Assembly (NCBI RefSeq): GCF_040545335.1
Contig: NZ_JBEPLU010000001.1
Coordinates: forward strand, 248,001 to 312,000
DNA length: 64,000 bases
Source: Phenylobacterium koreense
Lineage (GTDB): Bacteria; Pseudomonadota; Alphaproteobacteria; Caulobacterales; Caulobacteraceae
Direction: 5' to 3'
Under the pieces are notes generated by a model, which saw only the letters and a list, made by a program, of their open reading frames with translations, made no database searches and was not told the DNA's origin. Shown in pieces: positions 19,646 to 29,753 of this stretch (position 1 is the first letter of the stretch; every line of letters starts with the position of its first letter). A program made the translations under genes and the position numbers.

Positions 19646-20739
19646 CTTTGGGCGGCGGTTCTTTCAACGAGGTCGGCCAGGCGCTCGGCCGCGTCCGGCT
19701 TGGCGATCGAGCGCGAGCCGGCAGCCATGCGCGCCAGCCGGTCGGGGTTGCTCAGCAGCTTTTCCAGCGCTCCGGCCATGGCTTCGACGGTGAGCTGGCT
19801 CTCGCGCGCCACCTCCGCTCCGCCGGCCTCGGCCAGGACGCGGGCGTTCTGGCCCTGGTCATCGTCGAGCGCGATGGCCAGGGGGATCAGGATGGCCGGC
19901 TTGCCCGCCACGGCGAACTCGCAGACCGAGCCGGCGCCCGAGCGGCCGATCACCAGGTGCGCGTCGCGCAGCCGGCTGGCCATGTCGCGGAAGAAGGGCG
20001 CGATCTCGGCCTCGACCATGGCGTCGGCATAGATCCGCCGGGCGTTGTCCATGGACTCCTTGCGGGTCTGCTGCTGCACCTTCAGGCGTTGGCGCAGGCC
20101 CTCTGGCAGCTTGCGGATCGCCACGGGCATCAGTTCGGAGAGCAGGCGCGCGCCCTGGCTGCCGCCGGTGATCAGCAGCCGGATCGGGCCGTCCGGCGTC
20201 GGCGGCGTATAGGGCAGATCGGCCAGCGCGCGGATCTCCGGCCGCACCGGATTGCCGACCACGATCGCGTGCTCGGCCACGCGGCCCGGCGCCTTCTGCA
20301 GCACCGGAAAGGCGCAGGCGACGGCGCGCACGTGGCTGGCCAGGCGCCGGTTGGCCCGGCCCATCACCGCGTTCTGTTCGTGCAGCAGGGTCGGCCGCCC
20401 CTGGGTGATCCCGGCCAGCAGGCCCGGGACCGACGGGTATCCGCCGAACCCGACCACCACGGCCGGGTCGATCCGGTTGAAGGCGTCCCTGGCCTGCAGC
20501 ACCCCGCGGACGATGGCGATCCCCGCCTGGGCCATGCTGATCGGATCGCCGCGGCGGAAGGTGCGGGCCGAAAGGCCGATGCGCTCCTCGGCGGGAAAGT
20601 TCTCGGCGAAGGCGGCCGCGCGCTCGTCGGAGGCCAGGACGATCTTCCAGCCGCGAGCGATCAAGGCCTCGGCCAGGGCCTGCGCCGGAAACAAATGGCC
20701 CCCGGTGCCCCCGGCGGCGACGACAGCGATCTTGCGCAT
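19642..20739 (-). CDS. murG: MurG N-acetylglucosaminyl transferase
   Basis: MurG is the peripheral membrane glycosyltransferase that adds GlcNAc to lipid I to make lipid II. It has the N-terminal [17 protein letters not shown] loop, [27 protein letters not shown] and the C-terminal donor-binding [18 protein letters not shown] and [22 protein letters not shown] segments. At 365 residues it is normal for the GT28 family. It starts nine bases after ftsW and overlaps murC by 4 bases. Confidence 0.97.
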   Translation of the reverse strand: MRKIAVVAAGGTGGHLFPAQALAEALIARGWKIVLASDERAAAFAENFPAEERIGLSARTFRRGDPISMAQAGIAIVRGVLQARDAFNRIDPAVVVGFGGYPSVPGLLAGITQGRPTLLHEQNAVMGRANRRLASHVRAVACAFPVLQKAPGRVAEHAIVVGNPVRPEIRALADLPYTPPTPDGPIRLLITGGSQGARLLSELMPVAIRKLPEGLRQRLKVQQQTRKESMDNARRIYADAMVEAEIAPFFRDMASRLRDAHLVIGRSGAGSVCEFAVAGKPAILIPLAIALDDDQGQNARVLAEAGGAEVARESQLTVEAMAGALEKLLSNPDRLARMAAGSRSIAKPDAAERLADLVERTAAQR

Positions 20740-20748
20740 TGCGAGCCT

Positions 20749-21933
20749 TTAGGCGAACGCGCCGGCCTTGGCGAGGCCCTCGCCCTGCGAATAGGCGCCC
20801 GGCCTGCGGCGGGTCAGCGCAAGCGCCATCCCCACGGTCAGACAGATCGCCAGCATCGAGGAGCCGCCATAGGAAATGAACGGCAGGGTCATGCCCTTGG
20901 TCGGGATCATATTCAGGTTCACCGCCACGTTGATGAAGGCCTGCTGGCCGACGAGGACGAACAGTCCGGCCGCAGCCACCTGCTCGAAGGGATCGGTGAG
21001 TCGCATGGCGCGATAGAGGCCGCGCACGACGATGAAGCCGAAAAGCGCGATCAGCAGCAGCGAGAAGATCAGGCCGTACTCCTCGGCGCCCACCGAATAG
21101 ATGAAGTCGGTGTGCAGGTCGGGCACGTGCCGCTTCATGACGCCCTCCCCCGGGCCGCGGCCGAAGAGGCCACCGGCGGCGATGGCCTCGGCCGCGCGGT
21201 CCACCTGGTGGGTGTCGGCCTTGTCGGGACTCAGGAACCGGTCGACCCGGCTGGCCACGTGCGGGAACAGGAAATAGGTCGAGGAGAGGCCCACCACGGC
21301 CGCCCCGCCCAGCAGCATCACCCAGGACAGCGGCACCCCCGCCATCCAGAACGCGGCCCCGAAGGCGACGGTGATCAGCACCGTCTGGCCGACGTCCGGC
21401 TGCACCAGCAGCAGGGCGACGGACAGGAAATAGAGCCCGAAGGCGATCGAGACGCCCGGCACGCCCTGCCCCTTCTGGCCTTCTGCGAACATCCAGGAGA
21501 CCAGCACGATCAGCGCCGGCTTCATGAATTCCGAAGGCTGCAAGGTGAAGCCGCCAAGCTGCAGCCAGCGGGTGGCGCCCTTGGCCGTGTGGCCCATGAA
21601 CGGCAGGGCGATCATCACGGCGATGGCCGCCAGATAGATGAAGAACGCCGCGCGCCTTACGCCCCGCACGTCCAGCATCGAGACGGCGATCAGGATCGCC
21701 GCGCCCACCCCGGCGAAGACGCACTGACGGACCGCGAAGTGGAAGGGGTCGCCGACGTTCATCCGCGCCGCCGCGGCTGGGCTGGCGGCGAAGGACATCA
21801 TGACCCCGACGGCGATCAGCGCGGCCACGGCGCCCAGCATCCAGCGATCGGTCGTCCACCACCAGATCCCGACCGGCGAACGGTCGCTGCGGGCGAAAGC
21901 ATGCGCCTGCTGGTGACGGTGGACGTGGCTCAT
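20749..21933 (-). CDS. ftsW: Lipid II polymerase FtsW
   Basis: FtsW is a SEDS-family polytopic membrane protein that polymerises glycan strands for septal wall together with FtsI. About ten transmembrane segments can be seen. The SEDS signatures RGPGEGVMKRHVPDLHTDFI and VGAEEYGLIFSLLL and the late segment NLNMIPTKGMTLPFISYGGS are intact. The frame opens at 21963, but GGAG six bases before ATG 21933 (MSHVHRHQ) favours that start, giving 394 residues. It begins the second murein block, separated from murD by a gene on the other strand. Confidence 0.95.
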   Translation of the reverse strand: MSHVHRHQQAHAFARSDRSPVGIWWWTTDRWMLGAVAALIAVGVMMSFAASPAAAARMNVGDPFHFAVRQCVFAGVGAAILIAVSMLDVRGVRRAAFFIYLAAIAVMIALPFMGHTAKGATRWLQLGGFTLQPSEFMKPALIVLVSWMFAEGQKGQGVPGVSIAFGLYFLSVALLLVQPDVGQTVLITVAFGAAFWMAGVPLSWVMLLGGAAVVGLSSTYFLFPHVASRVDRFLSPDKADTHQVDRAAEAIAAGGLFGRGPGEGVMKRHVPDLHTDFIYSVGAEEYGLIFSLLLIALFGFIVVRGLYRAMRLTDPFEQVAAAGLFVLVGQQAFINVAVNLNMIPTKGMTLPFISYGGSSMLAICLTVGMALALTRRRPGAYSQGEGLAKAGAFA

Positions 21934-22077
21934 CGGCATCTCCGCGGGCGTAGGGGCGCGCATGAGTCACATGCGCCCCGCGTGCTTAATTTTCCTTAAC
22001 AGAGTGGCGGATAGGAGGATCAATAGCCATGTGACGTGGCGCTTGATCCCCCGAAAGTCCCAGATACAAACCCACCG

Positions 22078-22503
22078 ATGAAGACGGCTATTTCGAGACT
22101 GTTCCTGCTGCTGGCGGCAGCGACGCTGCTGGTGGCCCCGATCCAGGCGACCGCCACGACCTACGGCGACGTCTATGGCGTCTGGCGTAATCCGAAGAAC
22201 ACGGTGCACGTGGAGATCAAGCCGTGCGGCGCCCGCGTCTGCGGCTACGTGGTGTGGGCCAACGCCAAGGCCCAGGCCGACGCGCGCGAAGGCGGCACGC
22301 CCAACCTGATCGGCTCGCAGTTGCTGCGCGAATTCGCGCCCGACAGCAAAGGCGGCTGGAAGGGCAAGGTGTTCGTGCCCAACCGCAACATGACCCTCTC
22401 GGGCACAGCCAAGCCGATCAACGCCTCCAGCCTGGTGGCTCGCGGCTGCCTGCTGCCGGGCATCCTCTGCAAGTCCCAGGTCTGGACCCGGGTCGCGGCG
22501 TAA
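22078..22503 (+). CDS. DUF2147 domain-containing exported protein
   Basis: A 141-residue protein with a signal peptide (MKTAISRLFLLLAAATLLVAP...ATA) followed by a DUF2147 domain: YGVWRNPKNTVHVEIKPCG, RVCGYVVWANAKAQADA and LSGTAKPINASSLVARGC. DUF2147 proteins are small periplasmic or exported beta-rich proteins of unknown role. The two cysteine pairs (PCGARVC and RGCLLPGILC) may form disulfides. The ATG at 22078 is chosen because it begins the signal peptide; the open frame extends to 22036. It lies antisense to the direction of the dcw cluster, between murD and ftsW. Confidence 0.88.
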   Translation: MKTAISRLFLLLAAATLLVAPIQATATTYGDVYGVWRNPKNTVHVEIKPCGARVCGYVVWANAKAQADAREGGTPNLIGSQLLREFAPDSKGGWKGKVFVPNRNMTLSGTAKPINASSLVARGCLLPGILCKSQVWTRVAA

Positions 22504-22507
22504 GAAG

Positions 22508-22612
22508 ACCCCCTCCCCCGCCGGGGGAGGTGGATCGATGCGAAGCAGTCTGCGGTCCCACCCATCCGGCGCAGTCCTCCCCTGCGGGGAGGCCCCCTCA
22601 GTGGGGGGATCT
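22508..22612. repeat. Intergenic G/C palindromic repeat element
   Basis: Two hairpin units fill the gap between the DUF2147 gene and murD, which converge here. The first is CCCCTCCCCC pairing with GGGGGAGG around GCC; the second is CTCCCC-TGC-GGGGAG with CCCCCTCAGTGGGGGG. The GGTGGATCG stretch after the first unit recurs at 45567. The element may act as a two-way mRNA end. Confidence 0.6.
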
Positions 22613-22622
22613 GATCTTATGC

Positions 22623-24038
22623 TCAGGCCCGCACGCCCTTGGCCGCCGGCTGGGCCAGCTCGTTCACCGCCCGCCGGAACGCATCGCCGCGAGCTTCGAA
22701 GTCGGGGAACTGGTCGAAGGAAGCGCAGGCCGGCGACAGAAGGACCACGGCGTCCTGGCCGCTGGCGATCGCGTCCGCATAGGCTTCGGCCGTCGCCGCC
22801 CGAAGCGTTCCGCACTCGGCGACCTTGGCCCTGCCCTTCAGCGTCGCGGCGAATTCCTTCTGCGCCTCGCCGACCAGATAGGCCTTCTCGATCCGCGGGA
22901 AGAGGTCGGTCAGGCTCTCGATCCCGCCAGCCTTCGGCTGCCCGCCGGCGATCCAGTAGAACTTCGGATAGCTCGACATGGCCTGGCGCGCGGCGTCGGC
23001 GTTGGTGGCCTTGCTGTCGTTGATGAACCGCACCTTGCCGATCTGGCCCACCTGCTCCATGCGGTGCGCCAGGCCCGGGAAGCTCATCAGGCCATCGACC
23101 GCCTCCTGGGCGGTCAGGCCGAGCCCCTTCACCGCCGAATAGGCCGCGGCCGCGTTCTGCCAGTTGTGCCGCCCAGGCAGGGAGCGCGCGCGCAGCAGGT
23201 CCGCCACCTCCACCGCCCGCTCGCCGGTGGCGTCATAGAGCACCCCCTGCAGCACATAGACCCCGCGGCCCATGGCCTTGGAAGCCGAGATCGGCACGAT
23301 GGTCCGGCGGTTGGCTGCGGTGATCTCGGTGCAGATCCGCTGGCCCCAGGGATCGTCCACCCCGATGACCGCGGTGTCGCCCTTGCCCTGGTTCAGCAGC
23401 ACCCGCCGCTTGGCGGTGACATAGCCCTCCATCCCGCCGTGGCGGTCGAGATGGTCGGGCGTGACGTTGAGCAGGACCGAGACGTCGGGCTTCAGGCTCG
23501 AGGTCAGGTCGAGCTGGTAGGACGAGAGCTCCAGCACGTAGACCGCGCCGCCGTGCATGTCGTCGAGGCCCAGCACGCCCTGGCCGATATTGCCGCCCAC
23601 CCGCGTCGCGCGCCCGGCGGCGGCGCAGATGTGGCCGATCAGGGCGGTGGTGGTGGACTTGCCGTTGGTCCCGGTGATGGCGACGATCTTCGGCCGCTTG
23701 TGCTCGGGGGCGGCGTTCACGGTGCGCGCGAAGAGCTCGATGTCGCCGAGGATCTCGACGCCTGCGGCCTTGGCCTTCTCCACCGTCCAGTGCGGCTTGG
23801 GATGGGTCAGCGGCACGCCCGGCGACAGCATCAGCGCCGCGAACTGCGACCAGTCGGCGGTGGAGAGATCCACCAGCGGCAAGCCTTCGGCCTGCGCGGC
23901 GGCGCGGCTCTCGGGGCGTTCGTCCCATAGCGCGACCTCGGCCCCGCCCAGGATCAGCGCGCGCGCAGCCGTCAGCCCCGTGCGGGCCAGGCCAAACACG
24001 GCGACCTTCCTGCCTTCGAAGCCGCGGACCGGGATCAT
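22623..24038 (-). CDS. murD: UDP-N-acetylmuramoylalanine--D-glutamate ligase MurD
   Basis: MurD adds D-Glu to UDP-MurNAc-L-Ala. The N-terminal uridine-binding Rossmann domain shows KVAVFGLARTGLTAARAL, the ATP loop is IVAITGTNGKSTTTALIGHI, the central motif is VLLNVTPDHLDRHGGMEGY, and LAHRMEQVGQIGKVRFINDS precedes the C-terminal ligase domain with VLLSPACASFDQFPDFEARG. At 471 residues it is normal. It starts 19 bases after mraY and is the last gene of the first murein block. Confidence 0.98.
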   Translation of the reverse strand: MIPVRGFEGRKVAVFGLARTGLTAARALILGGAEVALWDERPESRAAAQAEGLPLVDLSTADWSQFAALMLSPGVPLTHPKPHWTVEKAKAAGVEILGDIELFARTVNAAPEHKRPKIVAITGTNGKSTTTALIGHICAAAGRATRVGGNIGQGVLGLDDMHGGAVYVLELSSYQLDLTSSLKPDVSVLLNVTPDHLDRHGGMEGYVTAKRRVLLNQGKGDTAVIGVDDPWGQRICTEITAANRRTIVPISASKAMGRGVYVLQGVLYDATGERAVEVADLLRARSLPGRHNWQNAAAAYSAVKGLGLTAQEAVDGLMSFPGLAHRMEQVGQIGKVRFINDSKATNADAARQAMSSYPKFYWIAGGQPKAGGIESLTDLFPRIEKAYLVGEAQKEFAATLKGRAKVAECGTLRAATAEAYADAIASGQDAVVLLSPACASFDQFPDFEARGDAFRRAVNELAQPAAKGVRA

Positions 24039-24057
24039 GACGCGCGCCTGCCCTCCC

Positions 24058-25167
24058 CTATCGCAGCTTCAGGGTCGCCAGCCCCACCAGGGCCAGCATG
24101 ACGGCGATGATCCAGAAGCGGATCACGACGGTGCTTTCCGACCAGCCGAGCTTTTCGAAATGGTGATGGATGGGCGCCATGCGGAACACCCGCTTGCCGG
24201 TCAGCTTGAAGGACGCGACCTGGATCATGACCGACAGCGTTTCCATGACGAACAGCCCGCCGATCACCCCCAGCACGATCTCGTGCTTGGTGGCCACGGC
24301 CACCGCGCCGATGCCGCCGCCCAGGGCCAGCGAGCCGGTGTCGCCCATGAAAATCTTCGCTGGTGGCGCGTTGTACCAAAGGAAGCCCAGTCCAGCACCG
24401 ATCATCGCCCCGCAATAGATGGCGACTTCGCCAACGCCGGGAACGAAATGAAGTTGCAAGTACTGCGCGAAGACGTAGTTGCCAACCAGATAGGCGATGA
24501 GACCGAAGGCCGCGGCGGCGATCATCACCGGCACAGTCGCCAGGCCGTCCAGGCCGTCGGTGAAGTTCACCGCGTTGGCCGCGCCCACGATGATAAAGGC
24601 CCCGAAGGCCAGATAGAGCCAGCCCAGCGGCAGGATCGCCTGCTTGAAGATCGGGAAGGTGACGGAGGTCGAAAGGTTCGGCGTTTCCGGCGGGCTCGTC
24701 CCGTAGACGATCATCAGGGCGACGGCGCCGATCGCGATCAGCGCCTCGAGCGCCAGCCGGACCTTGCCCGACACCCCGGCCGTCGATTGCTTGGTCACCT
24801 TGGCGTAGTCGTCGGTGAAGCCGAGGACGCCGTAGCCGGCGGTGACCAGCAGCACCGACCAGACATAGACGTTGGAGAGATCCGACCACAGCAGAGTGCC
24901 GACCAGCAGACCGGCCAGGATCATCACCCCGCCCATGGTCGGCGTGCCGGCCTTCTCGACCACGTGGCGCTCGATGCCGTCGGTCCGGATCGGCTGGCCC
25001 TTGCCCTGCCTCGCCTGCATCCAGCGGATGAAGCGCGAACCCATGGCCACGACGACGAGCTGGGCCGTGAAGATGGCCATACCAGTCCGGAAGGTCTGGT
25101 ATTTCAACAGGTTCAGGAACGGCACATAGCCGTCCGCTGCGAGCTGCTGATACAGCCAATAGAGCAT
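24058..25167 (-). CDS. mraY: Phospho-N-acetylmuramoyl-pentapeptide-transferase MraY
   Basis: MraY transfers phospho-MurNAc-pentapeptide to undecaprenyl phosphate, forming lipid I at the inner membrane. The ten-helix protein carries the catalytic motifs [19 protein letters not shown] (Asp pair), [13 protein letters not shown] and [12 protein letters not shown], and [13 protein letters not shown] near the C-terminus. At 369 residues it fits the family. Its ATG overlaps the murF stop by one base (TGATG), so translation is probably coupled. Confidence 0.98.
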   Translation of the reverse strand: MLYWLYQQLAADGYVPFLNLLKYQTFRTGMAIFTAQLVVVAMGSRFIRWMQARQGKGQPIRTDGIERHVVEKAGTPTMGGVMILAGLLVGTLLWSDLSNVYVWSVLLVTAGYGVLGFTDDYAKVTKQSTAGVSGKVRLALEALIAIGAVALMIVYGTSPPETPNLSTSVTFPIFKQAILPLGWLYLAFGAFIIVGAANAVNFTDGLDGLATVPVMIAAAAFGLIAYLVGNYVFAQYLQLHFVPGVGEVAIYCGAMIGAGLGFLWYNAPPAKIFMGDTGSLALGGGIGAVAVATKHEIVLGVIGGLFVMETLSVMIQVASFKLTGKRVFRMAPIHHHFEKLGWSESTVVIRFWIIAVMLALVGLATLKLR

Positions 25168-26564
25168 CAGCTCGTCTCCACCGACCGCACGTCGAGGGCT
25201 TTCAGCGCAGCCGCGACCGCGCCGGCTCTCGAGCCGTTCGACCCCTTCACCATCACGAGATCGCCCGGCTCCATGGCCGCGCTGATCAGCGGCGCAAGTT
25301 CCGCCGCAGTGTCGGCGTAGCCGCCCCGACGAGTCGGCGGAAGGGCGTCCCAGAGGGATTTCATCAGCGGCCCGGCGCAGAAGACGAGGTCTGCTCCCGC
25401 CTCGTCCAGCGGCGCGGCGAGGGCCGCGTGGAAAGCAGGCGCGTCAGGCCCCAGCTCCAGCATGTCGGTCAGGGCGACGATCCGCCGGCCCCGCGTCTGG
25501 CGCGCGCCCAGGCTCTTGAACGCCGCGGCCATGGAGATCGGGTTGGCGTTGTAGCTCTCGTCGATCAGGGTGAAGGCGCCGCCGGCGAGGCGCACCTGCG
25601 TCTCGGCCCCGCGCCCGGCCAGCGGTTCGAAGGCGCCGAGGGCCGCGATGCTGTCGTCCAGGCTGACGTCCAGCGCCTCCAGCATCAGCAGCACCGCCAT
25701 GGCGTTCGGGCCCCAGTGGAACCCGGTCTGGAGGATGGAGAAGTCCAGCGCCTTGCCGTGCAGGCGCGCCTTGATGGAGGCGCGGCCGGCCTCGGGCGCG
25801 AAGTCGACCAGCTCGGCGTCGCACGTCCGGCCGGAGCCGAAGCTGCGGACGGTGGCGCCGGCCTTGTGCGCCTCCTCGGCCAGCAGCTCGTACCATTTGT
25901 TGTCGGCGTTCAGGATCGCCACGCCGCCCGGCTCGATGCCGGCGAAGATCTCGGCCTTGGCCCTGGCGACGCCCTGCTCCCCGTCCGGGAAGGCCTCGAC
26001 GTGGACCGGCCCGACCGTGGTGATCAGCGCCGCATGCGGGCGCACCATCTTCGACAGCGGGGTGATCTCGTCGGCGTGGTTCATGCCGATCTCGAAGACC
26101 GCCCGCTCTGTGTCGCGCGGCATCCGCGCCAGGGTCAGCGGCACGCCGATGTGGTTGTTGTAGCTCTTCACCGAGGAGTGGGCCTTGCCGGCGCGCGCCA
26201 GGCCCGCCCGCACCGCCTGGGTCACGCTGGTCTTGCCGACCGATCCGGTGACCGCGCCGCGGCGGGCCTGGGGCGCACGAAGGCGGGCGGCTTCTCCCAG
26301 CTTTTCCAAGGCCTTGAGCGTATCTTCGACGCGGACGCTGGAGCCATCCACCGGCTTGGAGGCCAGTGTCCCGGCCGCGCCGCCGGCCAGGGCCTGCGGT
26401 ACGAACTCATGCCCGTCGCGTACGCCGGCCAGGGCGACGAACAGGTCGTTCTGCTCGATGCTGCGGGTGTCGATGGAGACGCCGTTCACCGAGAAGGCCG
26501 AGCCCGAAAGTTCTCCGCCCGTGGCCGCGACGATCTCGTCCGAGGTCCAGAGCGGTTTAGTCAT
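25167..26564 (-). CDS. murF: UDP-MurNAc-tripeptide--D-Ala-D-Ala ligase MurF
   Basis: MurF completes the cytoplasmic murein precursor by adding the D-Ala-D-Ala dipeptide made by Ddl. The N-terminal domain has [18 protein letters not shown], the ATP loop is [15 protein letters not shown], and the central region has [16 protein letters not shown] and [10 protein letters not shown]. The C-terminal domain has [14 protein letters not shown]. At 465 residues it is typical. It overlaps murE by 8 bases and mraY by one. Confidence 0.97.
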   Translation of the reverse strand: MTKPLWTSDEIVAATGGELSGSAFSVNGVSIDTRSIEQNDLFVALAGVRDGHEFVPQALAGGAAGTLASKPVDGSSVRVEDTLKALEKLGEAARLRAPQARRGAVTGSVGKTSVTQAVRAGLARAGKAHSSVKSYNNHIGVPLTLARMPRDTERAVFEIGMNHADEITPLSKMVRPHAALITTVGPVHVEAFPDGEQGVARAKAEIFAGIEPGGVAILNADNKWYELLAEEAHKAGATVRSFGSGRTCDAELVDFAPEAGRASIKARLHGKALDFSILQTGFHWGPNAMAVLLMLEALDVSLDDSIAALGAFEPLAGRGAETQVRLAGGAFTLIDESYNANPISMAAAFKSLGARQTRGRRIVALTDMLELGPDAPAFHAALAAPLDEAGADLVFCAGPLMKSLWDALPPTRRGGYADTAAELAPLISAAMEPGDLVMVKGSNGSRAGAVAAALKALDVRSVETS

Positions 26565-28011
26565 TGGCGCCTCCCAGCGCAGCGGCCACCTCGGCGACGT
26601 CGTCGAACGGATGAACGGTCGAACCTATGGTCATGCCCTGCTCGTGCCCCTTGCCGGCGACCACCAGCACGTCGCCGGGTCCCAGCAGGGCTACGCCCGC
26701 GCGGATGGCCTCGCGGCGGTCGCCGATCTCGCGCGAACCCGGCGCGCCGGCCAGCACCTCGGCGCGGATCGCCGCAGGGTCTTCCGTACGCGGATTGTCG
26801 TCGGTGACGATGGCGATGTCGGCGTATTGCGCCGCCGCCAGCCCCATCAGCGGCCGCTTGGTGCGGTCGCGGTCGCCGCCGGCGCCGAACACCACGATCA
26901 GCTTGCCGTCCACGTGCGGGCGCAGCGACTTCAGCACCGTCTCCAGCCCGTCGGGCGTGTGGGCGTAGTCGACATAGGCCTCGCCGCCCTTGGGGCCAGT
27001 CCCGACCCGTTGCAGCCGGCCGGGCGCGCCTTCCAGCGTCTCCAGCGCGGCCAGCACCTCGGCGACGGGCTCGCCCACGGCGATGCAGAGGCCCGCCGCC
27101 ACCAGGGCGTTCGAGGCCTGGAAGTCGCCGGCCAGCGGCAGACGGATGTTGTAGACCTTGGCGCGCGCCTCGATCTTCAGCGACTGGCCGTCCGGGGTCG
27201 GCGACCGTTCGACCAGACGCAGCCCCTGCCCCGCCTCGCCCACCGACAGCACCGAGTGCCCGGAGCAGACCGCCGAGGCGGCGAATGCGCCATAGGCGTC
27301 GGAGTCCGCATTCAGCACGGCGGTCCCGCCGCGCGGCAGCAGTTCCTCGAACAGCCGCAGCTTGGCGTCCCGATAGGCTTCCATGGTCTGGTGGTAGTCC
27401 AGGTGGTCCTGGGTCAGGTTCAGGAAGCCTGCCGCCTGCAGGGTCACGCCGTCCAGGCGCCGCTGGTCGACGCCGTGGGACGAGGCCTCCATGGCCACGT
27501 GGGTCACGCCCTTGGCCGCCAGGATCGACATCAGCTCGGCCACGTCGGCGGCGTCCGGAGTCGTCAGGCCGGAGGGGGTGACCTGTTCGTCGAGGCCAGG
27601 TCCCGTCGCGCGCACGCCCAGCGTGCCCATGCTGGCGGCCTTGTGGCCGAGGCGGTTGAAGATCTGACGGCAGAAGGTGGCGACCGACGTCTTGCCGTTG
27701 GTGCCGGTCACCGCGACCACCACCGGCGGCTGGGCGCCCCAGAAGGCGCGCGCGGCCAGGGCGTAGACCCGGCGCGGATCGGGCGTGACGATCACCGGGA
27801 CCTCGAGCCCCGGGATCTCCGCATCGGCTATCACCGCGGCGGCGCCGGCGGCGACCGCCTTGGGGACGAAGTCCTTGCCGTCGACCTTGGAGCCCGGCAG
27901 GGCCGCGAACAGGAATCCTGGCCGCACCTTGCGGCTGTCGGCCGTGACGCCTTCGATCTGCACATCGTGGTCGAAGGAACGCTGGACCAGCGCTGAAAGC
28001 GGCCTGGACAT
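26557..28011 (-). CDS. murE: UDP-MurNAc-tripeptide synthetase MurE (meso-DAP type)
   Basis: MurE adds the third residue of the stem peptide. The ATP loop is VVAVTGTNGKTSVATFCRQI. THVAMEASSHGVDQRRLDGV is a conserved central motif, and the DNPR signature (IVTDDNPRTEDPA) points to meso-diaminopimelate rather than lysine, as expected for a Gram-negative. The frame is open far upstream into ftsI, but ATG 28011 (MSRPLSALVQRSFDHDV) overlaps the ftsI stop by one base and begins the conserved domain, giving 484 residues. Confidence 0.97.
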   Translation of the reverse strand: MSRPLSALVQRSFDHDVQIEGVTADSRKVRPGFLFAALPGSKVDGKDFVPKAVAAGAAAVIADAEIPGLEVPVIVTPDPRRVYALAARAFWGAQPPVVVAVTGTNGKTSVATFCRQIFNRLGHKAASMGTLGVRATGPGLDEQVTPSGLTTPDAADVAELMSILAAKGVTHVAMEASSHGVDQRRLDGVTLQAAGFLNLTQDHLDYHQTMEAYRDAKLRLFEELLPRGGTAVLNADSDAYGAFAASAVCSGHSVLSVGEAGQGLRLVERSPTPDGQSLKIEARAKVYNIRLPLAGDFQASNALVAAGLCIAVGEPVAEVLAALETLEGAPGRLQRVGTGPKGGEAYVDYAHTPDGLETVLKSLRPHVDGKLIVVFGAGGDRDRTKRPLMGLAAAQYADIAIVTDDNPRTEDPAAIRAEVLAGAPGSREIGDRREAIRAGVALLGPGDVLVVAGKGHEQGMTIGSTVHPFDDVAEVAAALGGAND

Positions 28012-29753
28012 CAGTGGCCGTTCCCGACGGGCTTGTCGTCGCCGATGATCTTGATCCGCTCGGCTTCGCGCTGGACGCCCAGGAACGGCGCGATCCGGTC
28101 GATCACCCGGCCGGCCGCCGGCGCCGCGACCCAGCCACCGGTCGAAAAGCCGTAGGTCTTGGCCGTGCCGTGCGGCTCGTCCATCAGGATCAGCACGAAG
28201 TAGCGGTCCTGCTCCACCGTCCCGGCGGTCGGGAACACCGCGGCGAAGGAGGAGACCTGCTTGTCGTTGGAGTAGCCCCGGATGGCCGGATCGTACTTCT
28301 CGCCGGTGCCGGTCTTGCCGCCCACCGACAGGCCCGGCGCGTCGGCCGACTTGCCGCTGCCGCCGATGACGTTGGCGCGCATGATCTGCAGCATCTGCAG
28401 CGAGGTCTGCTCGGACACCACCCGTTGGCCCTTCGGGCGCTGGCCCGCATCGAGCTTCTTGATGGTCAGCGGCACCAGGTAGCCGCCATTGAGCAATGCG
28501 CCCATGGCCGAGGTCACCGCCAGCGGGCTGACGTTCATCCCGTGGCCGAAGGAGGTCGAGGCCACCGCGTCCATGTCCCACTTGCGCGGGGTCAGCGGAC
28601 GGGCCGACTCCATCAGCTCCACCTGCGCCGGACGGGTCAGGCCCAGGTTGGTGAAGTAACGGCTCAGCCGCTCGCCGCCGATGCTCTCGGCCAGCTTGGC
28701 GGTGCCGATGTTGGAGGAGTTCTGGAACACCTCGACCAGCGTCAGGATCTTCCGCGTCGCGTGGTAGTCGTGGATGGTCCGGTAGCCCAGCTTGAAGGGC
28801 TCGCGCGCATCGAAGGTCGAGGATGGGGTCGCGACCCCGGTGTCCAGGCCGATGGCGACGGTGAACGCCTTGAAGGTCGACCCCATCTCGTAGATCGCGG
28901 CCGCCGCGCGGTTCAGGCGCGCGTCGTCGCCGGCCTTGGCCGCCTGGTTCGGGTCGAAGGTCGGATAGCTCGCCATGCCGAGGATTTCCCCGGTGTGGAC
29001 GTTGGTCACGATCCCCACCGCGCCCTTGGGGGCGAACTCGGCCGCGGCCTTGTAAAGCTCGTCCTCCAGCGCCGCCTGCACCCGCAGGTCGATCGAGAGC
29101 GCGACCGGCGTCGTGCCGCCGCCCCCCGCGCGGATGGTGTCGTTCAGCGCCCGCTCGGCGCCGGCCAGGCCCACGCCGCCGGTGTCGGCGAAGCCGATCA
29201 GGTGCGCGGCCGTGTGGCCCAACGGATAGACCCGCCGCTCTTCCGGCTCGAAGCTCACGCCCGGCAGTCCAAGGGCGTGGATGGTGCTCCGCTGCTCGGG
29301 CGTCAGGCCGCTGGCCACGAAGCCACGACGATCGCTCTTCAGCACCTTGTTCAGCCGCTGGCGATTGATGTCCGGGAAGGTGCGGATCAGGTTGCGGCGG
29401 ACCTCTTCGGCGTCCCAGATCTCCCGCGGATCGACATAGAGCCCGTAGTGCAGCAGGTCGGCGGCCAGCATGGCGCCGTTGCGGTCGACCAGATCCGCAC
29501 GGGCCGCGCCGACCGGCGCGGCGTAACCGCTACCGGGTCCGGCGTCGGAGAAGATCGCCGCCCGCGTAGCGCCGATGGCCAGCACCATGAAGGCGGTCGC
29601 GAACACCGCCAGCACGAAGAAGATGCGGATGCGGGTGTCGTCCTCGGCCCGGCCCGACGCGCGCGCGCGCTCGAAGGCGTGTTCCAGGCCCCAGACCTTG
29701 TCCTTCAGCCAGCGCCATGCGGGCGCTTCGAATGTCGGGTGCGCGAGGCTCAA
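28011..29753 (-). CDS. ftsI: Peptidoglycan D,D-transpeptidase FtsI (PBP3)
   Basis: FtsI is the division-specific class B penicillin-binding protein that crosslinks septal peptidoglycan with FtsW. A short cytoplasmic tail and one transmembrane segment (about residues 41-62) precede the PBP dimerisation domain (DLVDRNGAMLAADL). The transpeptidase domain has SxxK (STFK, 292-295), SxN (SSN, 345-347) and KTGTG in VGGKTGTGEKYD. At 580 residues it is usual for Caulobacter-type PBP3. The start is a TTG at 29753 whose bases overlap the ftsL stop (TTGA). Confidence 0.97.
   Translation of the reverse strand: MSLAHPTFEAPAWRWLKDKVWGLEHAFERARASGRAEDDTRIRIFFVLAVFATAFMVLAIGATRAAIFSDAGPGSGYAAPVGAARADLVDRNGAMLAADLLHYGLYVDPREIWDAEEVRRNLIRTFPDINRQRLNKVLKSDRRGFVASGLTPEQRSTIHALGLPGVSFEPEERRVYPLGHTAAHLIGFADTGGVGLAGAERALNDTIRAGGGGTTPVALSIDLRVQAALEDELYKAAAEFAPKGAVGIVTNVHTGEILGMASYPTFDPNQAAKAGDDARLNRAAAAIYEMGSTFKAFTVAIGLDTGVATPSSTFDAREPFKLGYRTIHDYHATRKILTLVEVFQNSSNIGTAKLAESIGGERLSRYFTNLGLTRPAQVELMESARPLTPRKWDMDAVASTSFGHGMNVSPLAVTSAMGALLNGGYLVPLTIKKLDAGQRPKGQRVVSEQTSLQMLQIMRANVIGGSGKSADAPGLSVGGKTGTGEKYDPAIRGYSNDKQVSSFAAVFPTAGTVEQDRYFVLILMDEPHGTAKTYGFSTGGWVAAPAAGRVIDRIAPFLGVQREAERIKIIGDDKPVGNGH

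Noticed and set aside
21986..22000. A second CtrA-like site, TTAA-N6-TTAAC, upstream of ftsW
   Set aside because: The spacer is six bases, not seven, so it does not meet the full-site consensus; I keep it as a possible weak site only.
26557..28581. MurE extended by ~190 residues into ftsI
   Set aside because: The extra part is shadow of ftsI and has no MurE-like sequence; ATG 28011 overlaps the ftsI stop by one base as in coupled genes.
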